Source: a bacterium
Lineage (GTDB): Bacteria; SAR324; XYD2-FULL-50-16
Direction: 5' to 3'
Length of the DNA stretch: 64,000 nucleotides
NCBI GenBank assembly: GCA_024275165.1
Contig: JAJRZQ010000028.1
Location: 1-64,000, forward strand
Of the stretch, positions 51,801 to 60,451 are shown one piece after another. A model generated the notes under the pieces. It saw nothing but the letters and a program-made list of their open reading frames with translations, did no database searches and had not been told where the DNA came from. Positions within the stretch are counted from its first letter, which is position 1. Each line of letters opens with the position of its first letter. The translations under genes and the position numbers were made by a program.

Positions 51801-53297
51801 TTAGTTCCGGGGTTTTTTCGGCCCTGTTTTGCCTCTGCCGCCAGAACCACCCTCTTTTTTCCATCCCCCTTCCTTCTTCCAGCCGCCTTTGCCCCTAGGG
51901 CCACCACGAAACTTGCCATAAGGCCTTCTTCCCGGTTTGTCGTTATAGTTGGCGCCTCGCTCTTGCAGGCGAGCTAATTCAGCGAGACTCATCCCGATTT
52001 GGTCCGAGCCGCCGCTCTCGGATTTTTCCATCAACAGGCTTAAGGCCCGATTGGCCAGGTCGGCCAATTCAATTTGCCCTTCCATCGCTTTCATGACCCG
52101 CCAGGCCCCTTGACGCGCCGGCTGAGCCATGAGGCTATGGATGAGTTTCTGATCCTTCAGCTCTTCCATCTCTTGCAGGGTGGGCACCGTGTCCCCTTGG
52201 ATATTGGCCCCGGTTACCGATTGAATCCGCTTGAGGTTGCGGTATTCGTGGGAACTCAAGAGGGTGATCGCGATCCCTTTTTGTCCGGCCCGGCCTGTGC
52301 GACCAATGCGGTGCACATAGGACTCGGGGTCTAGCGGAATATGATAATTAAACACATGGCTTACCCCCGTGACATCCAAGCCTCGAGAGGCCACATCGGT
52401 AGCGATTAAGATTTCGGCCTCTCCTTTTTTTAAAGCTTGGATGGACTGTTCCCTTTGGCGTTGCTCCATGTCCCCATGCAGCGCGCGGGCCGCGTAGCCC
52501 AAAGCGAGCAGGCTTTGGTGTAGGGCGTCGACCTCTCTTTTAGTGCGGCAAAAGGCGATGGCCTTATCGGGGTTTTCGCTTTCCATCAAACGAATCATCG
52601 CTTCGGCCCGTTCGTGTTCGCGTACCACATAATAGCGCTGGGCGACATCCTTGGAGGTGGTGACATTGCTGGTGGTTTTGACTGAAACAGGGTCTTTTAA
52701 AATCTTTTCTGCCAATTTGCGAATCAAAGGCGGCATGGTAGCTGAAAACAACAGGGTTTGTCGCTCTTTGGGCAAGTAGGTAAAGATTTGTTCTAGATCT
52801 TCGATGAAGCCCATATCGAGCATTTCGTCCGCCTCATCCAGCACCACCACAGCGGGGTCGAATTGGCCAAAGCGCTTTGCGCGAAGGTGATCCAAAAGGC
52901 GGCCCGGCGTGGCCACCATGACCTGCGAGCCTCGGCGTACCAACTCTGCCTGACGAGAAATCGACTGCCCTCCGTAGACCGCCACAGTACGAATCTTCGC
53001 GAATTGACCCAAACGGTACAGTTCATCGCTCACTTGACTGGCTAGTTCCCTTGTCGGGGTAATGACCAAGACCTCGACCCGACCGGTATGTTTCAGTTGA
53101 TTCATGGCAGGCAAGCCAAAAGCGGCGGTTTTACCCGTTCCGGTTTGGGCTTGAGCGATTAAATCCCTTCCCTGTAAAACCAAAGGAATCGCTTCTGCTT
53201 GGATGGGGCTGGGGTTTTTAAATCCCGCCTCTTCCAAGCCTTTTAAGATCTCGGGAGAAAGTTGAAAGTCAGCAAAGGTCAATGAAGGTGCAGTCAT
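51801..53297 (-). CDS. deaD: DEAD-box RNA helicase (DeaD/RhlE-like)
   Basis: A 498-residue helicase. Motifs in order: Q motif, I AQTGTGKTAAF, II (DEAD) VLDEADEMLDMGF, III SAT, IV-VI through HRIGRTGRAGQKG. A C-terminal tail from about 450 is Gly/Lys/Arg-rich with a duplicated GWKKEGG motif, an RNA-binding region typical of CsdA/DeaD. It unwinds RNA in ribosome assembly and cold adaptation. It is preceded by a gene-free leader of about 300 bp, consistent with the long 5' leader of csdA. Confidence 0.9.
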   Translation of the reverse strand: MTAPSLTFADFQLSPEILKGLEEAGFKNPSPIQAEAIPLVLQGRDLIAQAQTGTGKTAAFGLPAMNQLKHTGRVEVLVITPTRELASQVSDELYRLGQFAKIRTVAVYGGQSISRQAELVRRGSQVMVATPGRLLDHLRAKRFGQFDPAVVVLDEADEMLDMGFIEDLEQIFTYLPKERQTLLFSATMPPLIRKLAEKILKDPVSVKTTSNVTTSKDVAQRYYVVREHERAEAMIRLMESENPDKAIAFCRTKREVDALHQSLLALGYAARALHGDMEQRQREQSIQALKKGEAEILIATDVASRGLDVTGVSHVFNYHIPLDPESYVHRIGRTGRAGQKGIAITLLSSHEYRNLKRIQSVTGANIQGDTVPTLQEMEELKDQKLIHSLMAQPARQGAWRVMKAMEGQIELADLANRALSLLMEKSESGGSDQIGMSLAELARLQERGANYNDKPGRRPYGKFRGGPRGKGGWKKEGGWKKEGGSGGRGKTGPKKPRN

Positions 53298-53546
53298 GAA
53301 TGATAAACCAGGAGAGATAAAATAAAGAAGGCGGATTGCCTAGAAAAACGAGGATAAGCCGATTGAGAGCAAAAGTAATAATAACCCAATAGAACAATAA
53401 AAAAGGGGAAGGGCAATTAAGCTGGCTTCGCCAAAGGGATTTAAACTAGGGTATAGCGTTCTGGTTTCAAAACGGCCCAAAGTCTCCCCGGTTTTTGCCT
53501 ACAAGAGGGGAAGCAGGCGCCTATGCCTGAACGGAGAGTCTTTGAA
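53298..53546. other. Gene-free leader upstream of deaD
   Basis: AT-rich in part, without an open frame or known RNA family. If the promoter at 53555-53583 is real, most of this forms a 5' leader of about 240 nt. Confidence 0.4.
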
Positions 53547-53571
53547 AATAAAACAGCGTATTTGTTTTATT
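53547..53571 (-). terminator. Possible terminator of the 500-residue hypothetical gene
   Basis: AATAAAACA and TGTTTTATT pair perfectly around a 7-nt loop, 48 bp after the stop on the minus strand, followed by TTC. The stem is AT-only except one pair, so weak. It overlaps the proposed deaD promoter. Confidence 0.35.
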
Positions 53572-53583
53572 AAAGGTTGTCAA
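53555..53583 (-). promoter_or_regulatory. Candidate promoter for deaD
   Basis: Minus-strand TTGACA (53583-53578), 17-bp spacer and TACGCT (53560-53555). The -35 is perfect, the -10 is weak. Confidence 0.35.
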
Positions 53584-53618
53584 GCAAGGCTTTTTGTCCT
53601 CATCTGAGGGTTTTAGGG

Positions 53619-55121
53619 CTACATTTTGAGAAAGTCAGTGGGAAAACGGTCCGGGGGAGCGTCTAAGTTGGGGCTCTCTTCACCCGCAACCGCCTCGGGC
53701 TCTTTCACCTCCTTTGCTGATTTCTTGCTGTCTTCCGCGTCCTTTTCTTTCTTTTTTGTACTTACAAGGGTCTCTTCTGCGGGTTTAAAAGGATCAATCG
53801 AGTGATCTACCGTGAGGTCGTTGTCTGCGTCCAACAAGTGATCGAGCCGCCGCATCAAGTCAGAGGCCTCTTTCATGTAAATGCGTTTTTCCGTATGATC
53901 GAGTAGGGTAACCCGCTCTAAAAGCTTGTAGGAAACGCTGAGCATCAGTTCTTGTTCCGATTTTTTAAACAGGTTGAGGGCAAACTCCGTGATCAGGGCA
54001 ATGTTTAAATAAGGCTCAAATTCAAAATTCTTTTGGATGGACCGATTGGGGAAGTTGGCCAGCAAAGAACGATTTAAGGTAAAAATTTTCCGGCCAATGG
54101 CTCTCATTTTATCGAGTTCTCGTAAAATCATATTGAGTTTAAACTCAAAGAAAAAGCGATTGGATAAAATCGAGACATATTGCAGGCGAAACTCGGTTTT
54201 GCTGGAAGAAAGATAGCGGATCAATTCTTGTACAATGGGCTCTAAAATGGGGATTTTGCTCAAGACCTTAACAATGGCAAAGGACCACTCCACGACTTGA
54301 TCCGCCGTGCCCTGGTCCATTTTTTTCGCCCCCATTCCGGCGTTTAGGTAGTCCATCGCCCGCTTGATCACCAAAAACTCAAAAGAGGGGTTGGCAATGG
54401 AGGTTTTATTGAAGTTTTTTGTCAGGTTCCCGATCAGGTTAAAGGCCTCTTTATTTTTTTCTGCGAGCAACTCTACAATCTGCACCGCGTAGTCGATGTT
54501 TTTTAATAAGGTTCCGTAGTGCAGTTCGTTTTTGTGCGGTTGCCAGGCCCGTTTTTGAATCACCACCAGTTTTTCTAAAAAACCGAAATAAACCTCAAAA
54601 AAGGCTTTGAGGTTAAAGAGGGTGATGCCGTTGGTTAAAATTGCCGCCGTGGCGTCGCGCAAGGCGAGCTGCATCCCGTCAATGATGTCTTGACCTTCAC
54701 CAACGCTGTTTTTCAGCATCAGGTAGGTGCTGATGCCCGAGACCATGTAGAGGTTTTCGTTTTTGGGATATTTGCGAATCAGTTTATTGACCTCTAAACG
54801 AATCGTGCCCGGGGTTTTAAAGGCCATATCGCGGAAGTGAGCGATTTTTTTTTGCGAGAGGTCGGCGTTGTTTTTGCGACCACGCGACCGATTGCCCGAT
54901 TTATGGAGGTTGTTGATCTTCCAGGTGGGGTCTAAACTGGGGACGGGGATGACGGTAACGCGAAGAAACTTCCGTTCCACCTCAATACTGCGCAAGGGGG
55001 TGCGCCCTAAAATATACCCTTGATTGATGCCATAGCGGTTCTTGGCCAGAAACGCCTCTTGGTCTTTTATAAGGCGAATAGGGCGGTGTTTAACCTGCTT
55101 ATCCTGACCTTGAATATCCAT
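53619..55121 (-). CDS. Hypothetical cytoplasmic protein, 500 residues
   Basis: An unrecognised protein without signal peptide or membrane segment. Residues 1-85 are basic (KSGNRSRGRKNN), the centre (about 90-420) is mostly alpha-helical with hydrophobic heptads, and the last 70 residues form a charged Lys/Glu/Asp/Pro-rich tail (KKKEKDAEDSKKSAKE), probably disordered. It stands in its own transcription unit between deaD and the RND operon. Methionine at 55121 gives the full frame. Its length and conserved-looking helix pattern suggest a real protein. Confidence 0.7.
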   Translation of the reverse strand: MDIQGQDKQVKHRPIRLIKDQEAFLAKNRYGINQGYILGRTPLRSIEVERKFLRVTVIPVPSLDPTWKINNLHKSGNRSRGRKNNADLSQKKIAHFRDMAFKTPGTIRLEVNKLIRKYPKNENLYMVSGISTYLMLKNSVGEGQDIIDGMQLALRDATAAILTNGITLFNLKAFFEVYFGFLEKLVVIQKRAWQPHKNELHYGTLLKNIDYAVQIVELLAEKNKEAFNLIGNLTKNFNKTSIANPSFEFLVIKRAMDYLNAGMGAKKMDQGTADQVVEWSFAIVKVLSKIPILEPIVQELIRYLSSSKTEFRLQYVSILSNRFFFEFKLNMILRELDKMRAIGRKIFTLNRSLLANFPNRSIQKNFEFEPYLNIALITEFALNLFKKSEQELMLSVSYKLLERVTLLDHTEKRIYMKEASDLMRRLDHLLDADNDLTVDHSIDPFKPAEETLVSTKKKEKDAEDSKKSAKEVKEPEAVAGEESPNLDAPPDRFPTDFLKM

Positions 55122-55235
55122 TGTTTTCAGCGTTGCTCGATTTTTAAAGCCTCTATAATAGAGTAGGGTATTTTATACCAACCCGGCAAGCCGTAAATGC
55201 TTTAAATTATTTATTTTTACAATAGAATCAACCTC

Positions 55236-57731
55236 TTATCCGGCCTCAGGGCCGAAGGGCTTTAGATCTACGATGAGACGAGGCAAAAGGGTTAAGGCCG
55301 TGGCCCAAGCAATGATCATGGCCAAACCAGTCAATAAACCAAAATAAATGCTGGGAATGAAATTGGAAAGCACGAGAATGGAAAAACCGATGATAATGGT
55401 CACCGAGGTGTAATACATGGCATAGCCAATACTGCCGTGACACCGGTGCATAGCCGCTATATATTGATGATCTTTCGCGTATTCAATTTCAAAACGGTGA
55501 ATATAATGGATAGTATCATCTACCGCGATCCCCACGCTGATGGCAGCAATGGTAATGGTCATCATGTCGAGGGGAATATCTGCCCAGCCCATAAAACCCA
55601 ACACGGTGCCCACGCTCAACAGGTTGGGCAAAATAGCGATGTAAGAAAGCTTAAAGGAGCGAAAAAGCAGCATAAACATGATCATCAAAGCGGCAATCAC
55701 GGCGCCTAAGGTTTCAATCTGCGAGTTGAACAGGCTTTGCAGCATGTTGTTGTATAAAACCAAGAGGCTCGTTAAATGAGTTCGTTCCGGGGGGATGCGC
55801 AATTTGTCTTTTAGGTCTCGTTGAATGGTTTGGAGCAGTTCATTGCGCCTTAGGTTCGGGTCGGAATCGCGCACTCTAAGGTAGAACCGAACCTGATTGT
55901 CCTGAACCGAGACATAAGGATTGAGAACGATCTTTTTAAAGCGTTCGGGAAGCTCTTTATAGATCAAAGCCAAGAGAAAGTTATCTAAAGGTTGACCCTC
56001 GTTGAGCGTAACCCCGATTTTAAGCATGGTCGCCAAAGAGAGTACCTTTCCCGTTTCGGGCAGACGGTCAAGGTAATCATGCACCCGTTCGACCTCTGCC
56101 ATTTTCGCAGAGGTAAACCAATATTGCGCTTCACTTGCTTGGGAGTTGAATTCTTCTTCAAACTGGTCGAAGTCGCTGAATTCATCTTCTGCGTCCGCTG
56201 TTGTTGTTGGTGGGGGGGCTTGTTTTTCCGGGGGGAAGTCTAAAATAATATCCAAGGGGGTGGTGCCGCCCAATTGCTGGTCAATGACCTTCATCCCCTG
56301 ATAGATCTCGGTAGATTTTTTAAAATAATCGATAAAGGAGTTTTCTACCCGCAGTTGCAGGGCCCCGGAGATACATAAAACCGCCAAAACCCCGCTGACG
56401 AAAAAAATGAGCCTTCCTCTTTTTTCCGTTAAATTCGCTAAGATTAAGGTGACCTTGAAACTCTTTTCAAAGGAGACATTGGGCGACTTTTTGGGAAGAA
56501 ACAACAACAAGATGGGAAACAGCAGAAAGGTTAGGATTAAGGAAACCGAGATTCCCACCGACATCATCCAACCAAAATTGATCACCGGTAAGATTCCGCT
56601 CAACAATAAAGAAAAGAACCCGGCCACCGTGGTCAAGGCCATGTAAAGGCAAGGCTGGGCCATGGCCAGCACGGTTTCGCGGGCGAGCTTTTTTTGCTCC
56701 CACTCGGGGTGTTGGTTATAAAATTCTCGATAGCGCACGATCAAATGAATGGTGATGGCCATGGTAATGATCAGCTGAATGCTGATAAAGTTGGAGCTGA
56801 TGACCGTTACCTCCCATCCAAACAAGCCTAAAAAGCCGCTTGTCGCCAGTACGCTTAAACCGCAGGTGACCAAGGGGATTAAAATCCAACGGAATTGGCG
56901 AAAGATAATCCATAAGGTAATGACCAAAAAAGTCAAAACTCCGGTGCCAAAAATACGCAAATCACTTTTAATGTAGGTGATGAGATCATCGGCGATCATG
57001 GCCACCCCGCCTAAAAAAAGTTGGGCCTTTTCCCGGTGCTGATCCATAGCGGCGCGTACCTGGGCGACAATACGGTGTTGCCGGGCGCGGGCTACATTGC
57101 GGTAGCTCTTGAATTCGGTTTGCAATTGGGCGAGTTCGGTTTGTTCCTTTTCATTGAGGCCGAGGCTCTTTTGCTTTTCCCTTAAGGTATAACGCCGCTG
57201 TATAAAATTCTGCCAGGCCGTGTCTTCGTCCAACTCGACCTGCAACGCGGTGGTGCGAAAATCAGGGCTCACCAACAAATTACGATAGATCGGGCTATGC
57301 AGAAACTCTTCTTTGGCCAAGGCCTTGTCGATTCCTGGGGATTCAAGGGTGGGAACCTTTTTGAGTAGTTCCTTCAGCGGTTTTGGGGGGCTTTGCAAAA
57401 GGGGGACATCCAAAATACTGGTCACTCCGCTCACCCCATCAATCTCCAGCAAATCAGCCTTTAAGGCTCTTAGGGCCTGCAAGGTGGGCTCGGCCAATAA
57501 ATCGGCCTGGGGCTGGTAGGTAATAACCAAAAAATCAGGGCTGCCGTAGCGTTGGTTCACCTCTCGAGAGTATTGTAAATCGAGGTCGTTTTCTAAGGTT
57601 AGGGTTTCTGCGGAAGCGTCGACCTGCAATTGCGTTGCTTCGTAGGCAAGAAAACTCAGCAAACACAACAAGAAGAACAAAACTTTTTTGGGGTGTTGCA
57701 AAACCCCTTGATCATAAAAACGACTCAACAT
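55236..57731 (-). CDS. RND-superfamily (MMPL-type) lipid exporter
   Basis: An 831-residue protein with 12 predicted membrane segments in two halves. The first segment (KVLFFLLCLLSFLAYEA) is followed by a large periplasmic loop, then a block of segments around 255-420. The second half repeats the pattern with a loop containing an Asp/Glu/Gln-rich insert. Relevant short motifs are GVSGVTSILDV and AVDDTIHYIHRFEIEY; the D-D-T in the latter is the RND proton-relay region. It resembles HpnN-like exporters. It precedes mlaC and mlaA in reverse order and is probably cotranscribed with them. Confidence 0.85.
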   Translation of the reverse strand: MLSRFYDQGVLQHPKKVLFFLLCLLSFLAYEATQLQVDASAETLTLENDLDLQYSREVNQRYGSPDFLVITYQPQADLLAEPTLQALRALKADLLEIDGVSGVTSILDVPLLQSPPKPLKELLKKVPTLESPGIDKALAKEEFLHSPIYRNLLVSPDFRTTALQVELDEDTAWQNFIQRRYTLREKQKSLGLNEKEQTELAQLQTEFKSYRNVARARQHRIVAQVRAAMDQHREKAQLFLGGVAMIADDLITYIKSDLRIFGTGVLTFLVITLWIIFRQFRWILIPLVTCGLSVLATSGFLGLFGWEVTVISSNFISIQLIITMAITIHLIVRYREFYNQHPEWEQKKLARETVLAMAQPCLYMALTTVAGFFSLLLSGILPVINFGWMMSVGISVSLILTFLLFPILLLFLPKKSPNVSFEKSFKVTLILANLTEKRGRLIFFVSGVLAVLCISGALQLRVENSFIDYFKKSTEIYQGMKVIDQQLGGTTPLDIILDFPPEKQAPPPTTTADAEDEFSDFDQFEEEFNSQASEAQYWFTSAKMAEVERVHDYLDRLPETGKVLSLATMLKIGVTLNEGQPLDNFLLALIYKELPERFKKIVLNPYVSVQDNQVRFYLRVRDSDPNLRRNELLQTIQRDLKDKLRIPPERTHLTSLLVLYNNMLQSLFNSQIETLGAVIAALMIMFMLLFRSFKLSYIAILPNLLSVGTVLGFMGWADIPLDMMTITIAAISVGIAVDDTIHYIHRFEIEYAKDHQYIAAMHRCHGSIGYAMYYTSVTIIIGFSILVLSNFIPSIYFGLLTGLAMIIAWATALTLLPRLIVDLKPFGPEAG

Positions 57732-57751
57732 GGCAGTGGGTGGAATAGGGG

Positions 57752-58357
57752 TTATTGTCCATCGGGAACATTAAATTGGCCGGAATTTTGAAGTTTTTTC
57801 AATAAAGCTTCAACGCTGCCGGTTTTCAATACTCCGGCAAACTGGCTGCGATAAGTCTGCACGATGCTCACCCCGAGGATTTCTACATCATAAACCATCC
57901 AGCCCTTTTTTTTATCCCTGTGGAACTTATAAATCATTTCTTTTTTGTCATCCTTGGTCACTAAGTGGGAAACGATTTCAATGCGGTTTGCTTTGGATTG
58001 TTTTACCGCGTCAATGGTCACATCCTCATCGGTGTACAGGTCCAGTTTTTCTAAATAACTTTCCTGTAAGCGTTTTACAAAAAGCGTGGAAAACTCCTTT
58101 TTTTGCGCCGCGCTGAATTGCTTCCAATACTTTTGCCCGAGGCTTAAATGAGCCATGAGCTTAAAATCAAAAATGGGGTTGACGGTGTTTAAAATTTTCT
58201 GATTTCGGGTCGCTTTGTCGAGGTTGGGGTCGCGCAGTAATTGCAAAACCACCTCAATCTTATTCGTCATGGTTTTTTTTACCTCTGTTCGCTCATCCGC
58301 GAGAGCGGCAAAGGGAAGAAAAAAGAGAACCAGCAAAAGGCCGAGCATGGATTTCAT
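57752..58357 (-). CDS. mlaC: MlaC-like periplasmic lipid carrier
   Basis: A 201-residue protein of the MlaC/Ttg2D type with a signal peptide (MKSMLGLLLVLFFLPFAALA). Key segments are NPIFDFKLMAHLSLGQKYWKQFSAAQKKEF and GWMVYDVEILGVSIVQTYRSQF, both typical. MlaC carries phospholipids between the outer and inner membranes. It lies between the RND exporter and MlaA genes, spaced by 20 and 2 bp. No MlaFED ABC transporter is in this window, so the RND protein may stand in for it. Confidence 0.88.
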   Translation of the reverse strand: MKSMLGLLLVLFFLPFAALADERTEVKKTMTNKIEVVLQLLRDPNLDKATRNQKILNTVNPIFDFKLMAHLSLGQKYWKQFSAAQKKEFSTLFVKRLQESYLEKLDLYTDEDVTIDAVKQSKANRIEIVSHLVTKDDKKEMIYKFHRDKKKGWMVYDVEILGVSIVQTYRSQFAGVLKTGSVEALLKKLQNSGQFNVPDGQ

Positions 58358-58359
58358 AT

Positions 58360-59268
58360 TTACTCCTGTATGTCTTTGTTGCGTTTTTGTTCGTAGGCGT
58401 CGCGTAAGAAGGGGTAAAGATCGAGGGCATCTTTTTTCAGACTCTCATACTCCCCTAGGTGGAGTGAGGTGTCATTGATGACGCGAAAGGCTCGCGCCCC
58501 GTATTCGCTATAGGGGTCTTCAATTTGCGTCACGGCATCGAACTGCCAGTCAAAGGTTAGGGCAAGAGAATCCCTTAAGTTGGAGGGACCAAAAAAAGGC
58601 AAGACAATATGAGGGCCTGAACCGAGCCCCCAATACCCCAAGGTTTGCCCGAAGTCTTCGGGGTGCGCCTCTAAGCCGAGCCAATCCTTGGCGGGGTCAA
58701 AAAGACCAAAAATCCCGATGGTGCTGTTGATCACGAAACGGGCCGTCTCCTCTCCCGCGTGGACGAGTTTGCCTTGCAGGAGGTTATTGAGCAAGCGTAA
58801 GGGATACCAGAGATTGGTAAAAAAGGAGTTGATGCTCCGCCGACCCTCTTGGGGGATGGCCCAATCCCAGCCCGCCGCGACAGGTTGCAGGAGCCAAACA
58901 TAAAGCTTGTCGTTAAAGGTCGTCATACTGCGGTTGTATCCGGCAAAGGGGTCTGAAACCTCGTTTTTGTTGGCCTCAAACTCCTCTTCAAACTCGGCAA
59001 AATCGCCCCCGTCACTGAAGGATTCAGAGGCCGTATCCGCTTGGGCATAGAGGTTGTTGACCTGTTGTTGGGGCAGGGCAAGGGCTGCTTGCTTGGCGGA
59101 GCGCGCTTTCCAATAGATTATATAGTGGGCCCATTCTTGTTGGGTTGAGGTTGCCGCTTCTGGAAAAGGGCCTAGAGGAGTCAAGCGATTTTTTGGAGAT
59201 TGAGGTGAGGCAAAGAGTTCATTGGAGCCAAAAAGCAGAACAATAATAAGCAGGGTGCGCCAATACAT
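58360..59268 (-). CDS. mlaA: MlaA/VacJ-family outer-membrane lipid protein
   Basis: A 302-residue protein. The MlaA domain spans about 110-290: DPFAGYNRSMTTFNDKLYVWL, NSTIGIFGLFDPAK, EDFGQTLGYWGLGSGPHIVLPFFGPSNLRDS. A signal peptide (MYWRTLLIIVLLFGSNELFA) is present, but there is no lipobox cysteine, unusual because MlaA is normally a lipoprotein. An acidic stretch EFEEEFEANKNE precedes the domain. MlaA removes phospholipids from the outer leaflet of the outer membrane. It heads the operon. Confidence 0.9.
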   Translation of the reverse strand: MYWRTLLIIVLLFGSNELFASPQSPKNRLTPLGPFPEAATSTQQEWAHYIIYWKARSAKQAALALPQQQVNNLYAQADTASESFSDGGDFAEFEEEFEANKNEVSDPFAGYNRSMTTFNDKLYVWLLQPVAAGWDWAIPQEGRRSINSFFTNLWYPLRLLNNLLQGKLVHAGEETARFVINSTIGIFGLFDPAKDWLGLEAHPEDFGQTLGYWGLGSGPHIVLPFFGPSNLRDSLALTFDWQFDAVTQIEDPYSEYGARAFRVINDTSLHLGEYESLKKDALDLYPFLRDAYEQKRNKDIQE

Positions 59269-59454
59269 ATCAAATCAAAAAAAAAGAGTTCAACTCAATT
59301 GTACAAAGGGTACAGGTTTGCAATCCTTGTGTCTATTCTTCCCTTTTATGCCCTTTTTTTGCTTTCCCGGTCTCCTCTATTTTCGTGAAAACAAGGGCTT
59401 TTTCGTCAAGTTTAAGCAATGGGGGTAAAGCCGAGTCGCAAATCAATTCACTTG

Positions 59455-59484
59455 AGGAAATTCTGAAAAGCCCAGAGGTAGCCT
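59455..59484. repeat. Dispersed palindromic repeat copy at cbiB end
   Basis: AGGAAATTCTGAAAAGCCC then AGAGGTAGCCT, matching the family at 11928, 40565 and 45191. It overlaps the last two bases of the cbiB stop region and could act as terminator or mRNA-end hairpin. AAATCAATTCA precedes it, as at 45183. Confidence 0.5.
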
Positions 59485-60451
59485 AGCCCATGAAAGCGAT
59501 TTTCAGGGTTTGCAGGGCAAAAGCGCCTGCCCAAGCCCAGTTTAAAAGGCGAAAGAGGCGGGTTAGGTCGCTGGGCTTGGCCCCGAAGGGGTCGTTGTGG
59601 AACCCGTATTCCGCCTCTTGGCGCAAGCTGCCCCCTCGCGCCACCGGCCCCCCGAGCCGCAACCCCAAGGCCCCGGCAACCGTGGCCATGGGCCAGCCGG
59701 AATTGGGCGAGGCATGACGGCGATGTTGCCGCCAACCACAAACCCAGGCCTTTTTTCCGCTGACCCCGGGGGTCAAGGCCGCTGCCAAAACCAACCCTAA
59801 CCAGCCCAAACGGGCGGGGAGCCAATTCAGCAGATCGTCCCCCTTTGCCGCGGCCCAGCCGAAGCGGCGATAGCGCTCTGTTTTATAGCCCACCATGCTA
59901 TCTAAGGTGCTGAATACCTTAAAAATCCATAAACCGGGTAAGCCAAAGAACAGATAGGCCAAAAGGGGGGATACAAAACCATCCACAAAATTTTCGGCTA
60001 AACTCTCTAAGGTGGCCCGCAGGCAAGCGGCTTCATCGGCTTTGCGCAAATCTCGGCTGACCAGCTTCCCCGCCTCTTGGCGTAGCTGGGCTAAATCTTT
60101 TGCCTTGATCGCTCGCAAGACCTGTTTTCCATGTTTTAGCAAATCCCCAAAGGCAAGCAGACTGTAAAGCAACCAAAGCTCAAACCCCCAACCCAGCCAG
60201 GGGGAGGCCTTGGTTAAGCTCTCCCTCAACCAGAGCAGAGGCGGCAAGCTCAAGCCTATTAGGGCGAGCAACTGCAACAGCCCTCCAAGGCGGCCCTTCC
60301 AACCCAATTGAAAAAGCCCCTGTTCCAGCAAGCGGGCTAAATGACCCAAGAGTCGCACGGGGTGGAGGAGGTAAACAGGGTCCCCCCAAACCCGATCCAA
60401 GAGCAGGGCAAAAAGCAACAGCCCCCCAGAAGTAAAAAGAACCTCCGGCAT
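59483..60451 (-). CDS. cbiB: Adenosylcobinamide-phosphate synthase
   Basis: A 322-residue membrane protein with the CbiB signature DPVYLLHPVRLLGHL near residue 25, RRFGWAAAKGDDLLNWLPARL and SLAENFVDGFVSPLL. Several membrane segments are evident. It attaches (R)-1-aminopropanol or its phosphate to adenosylcobyric acid. It overlaps cobD by one base, the stop and start sharing A. Confidence 0.93.
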   Translation of the reverse strand: MPEVLFTSGGLLLFALLLDRVWGDPVYLLHPVRLLGHLARLLEQGLFQLGWKGRLGGLLQLLALIGLSLPPLLWLRESLTKASPWLGWGFELWLLYSLLAFGDLLKHGKQVLRAIKAKDLAQLRQEAGKLVSRDLRKADEAACLRATLESLAENFVDGFVSPLLAYLFFGLPGLWIFKVFSTLDSMVGYKTERYRRFGWAAAKGDDLLNWLPARLGWLGLVLAAALTPGVSGKKAWVCGWRQHRRHASPNSGWPMATVAGALGLRLGGPVARGGSLRQEAEYGFHNDPFGAKPSDLTRLFRLLNWAWAGAFALQTLKIAFMG

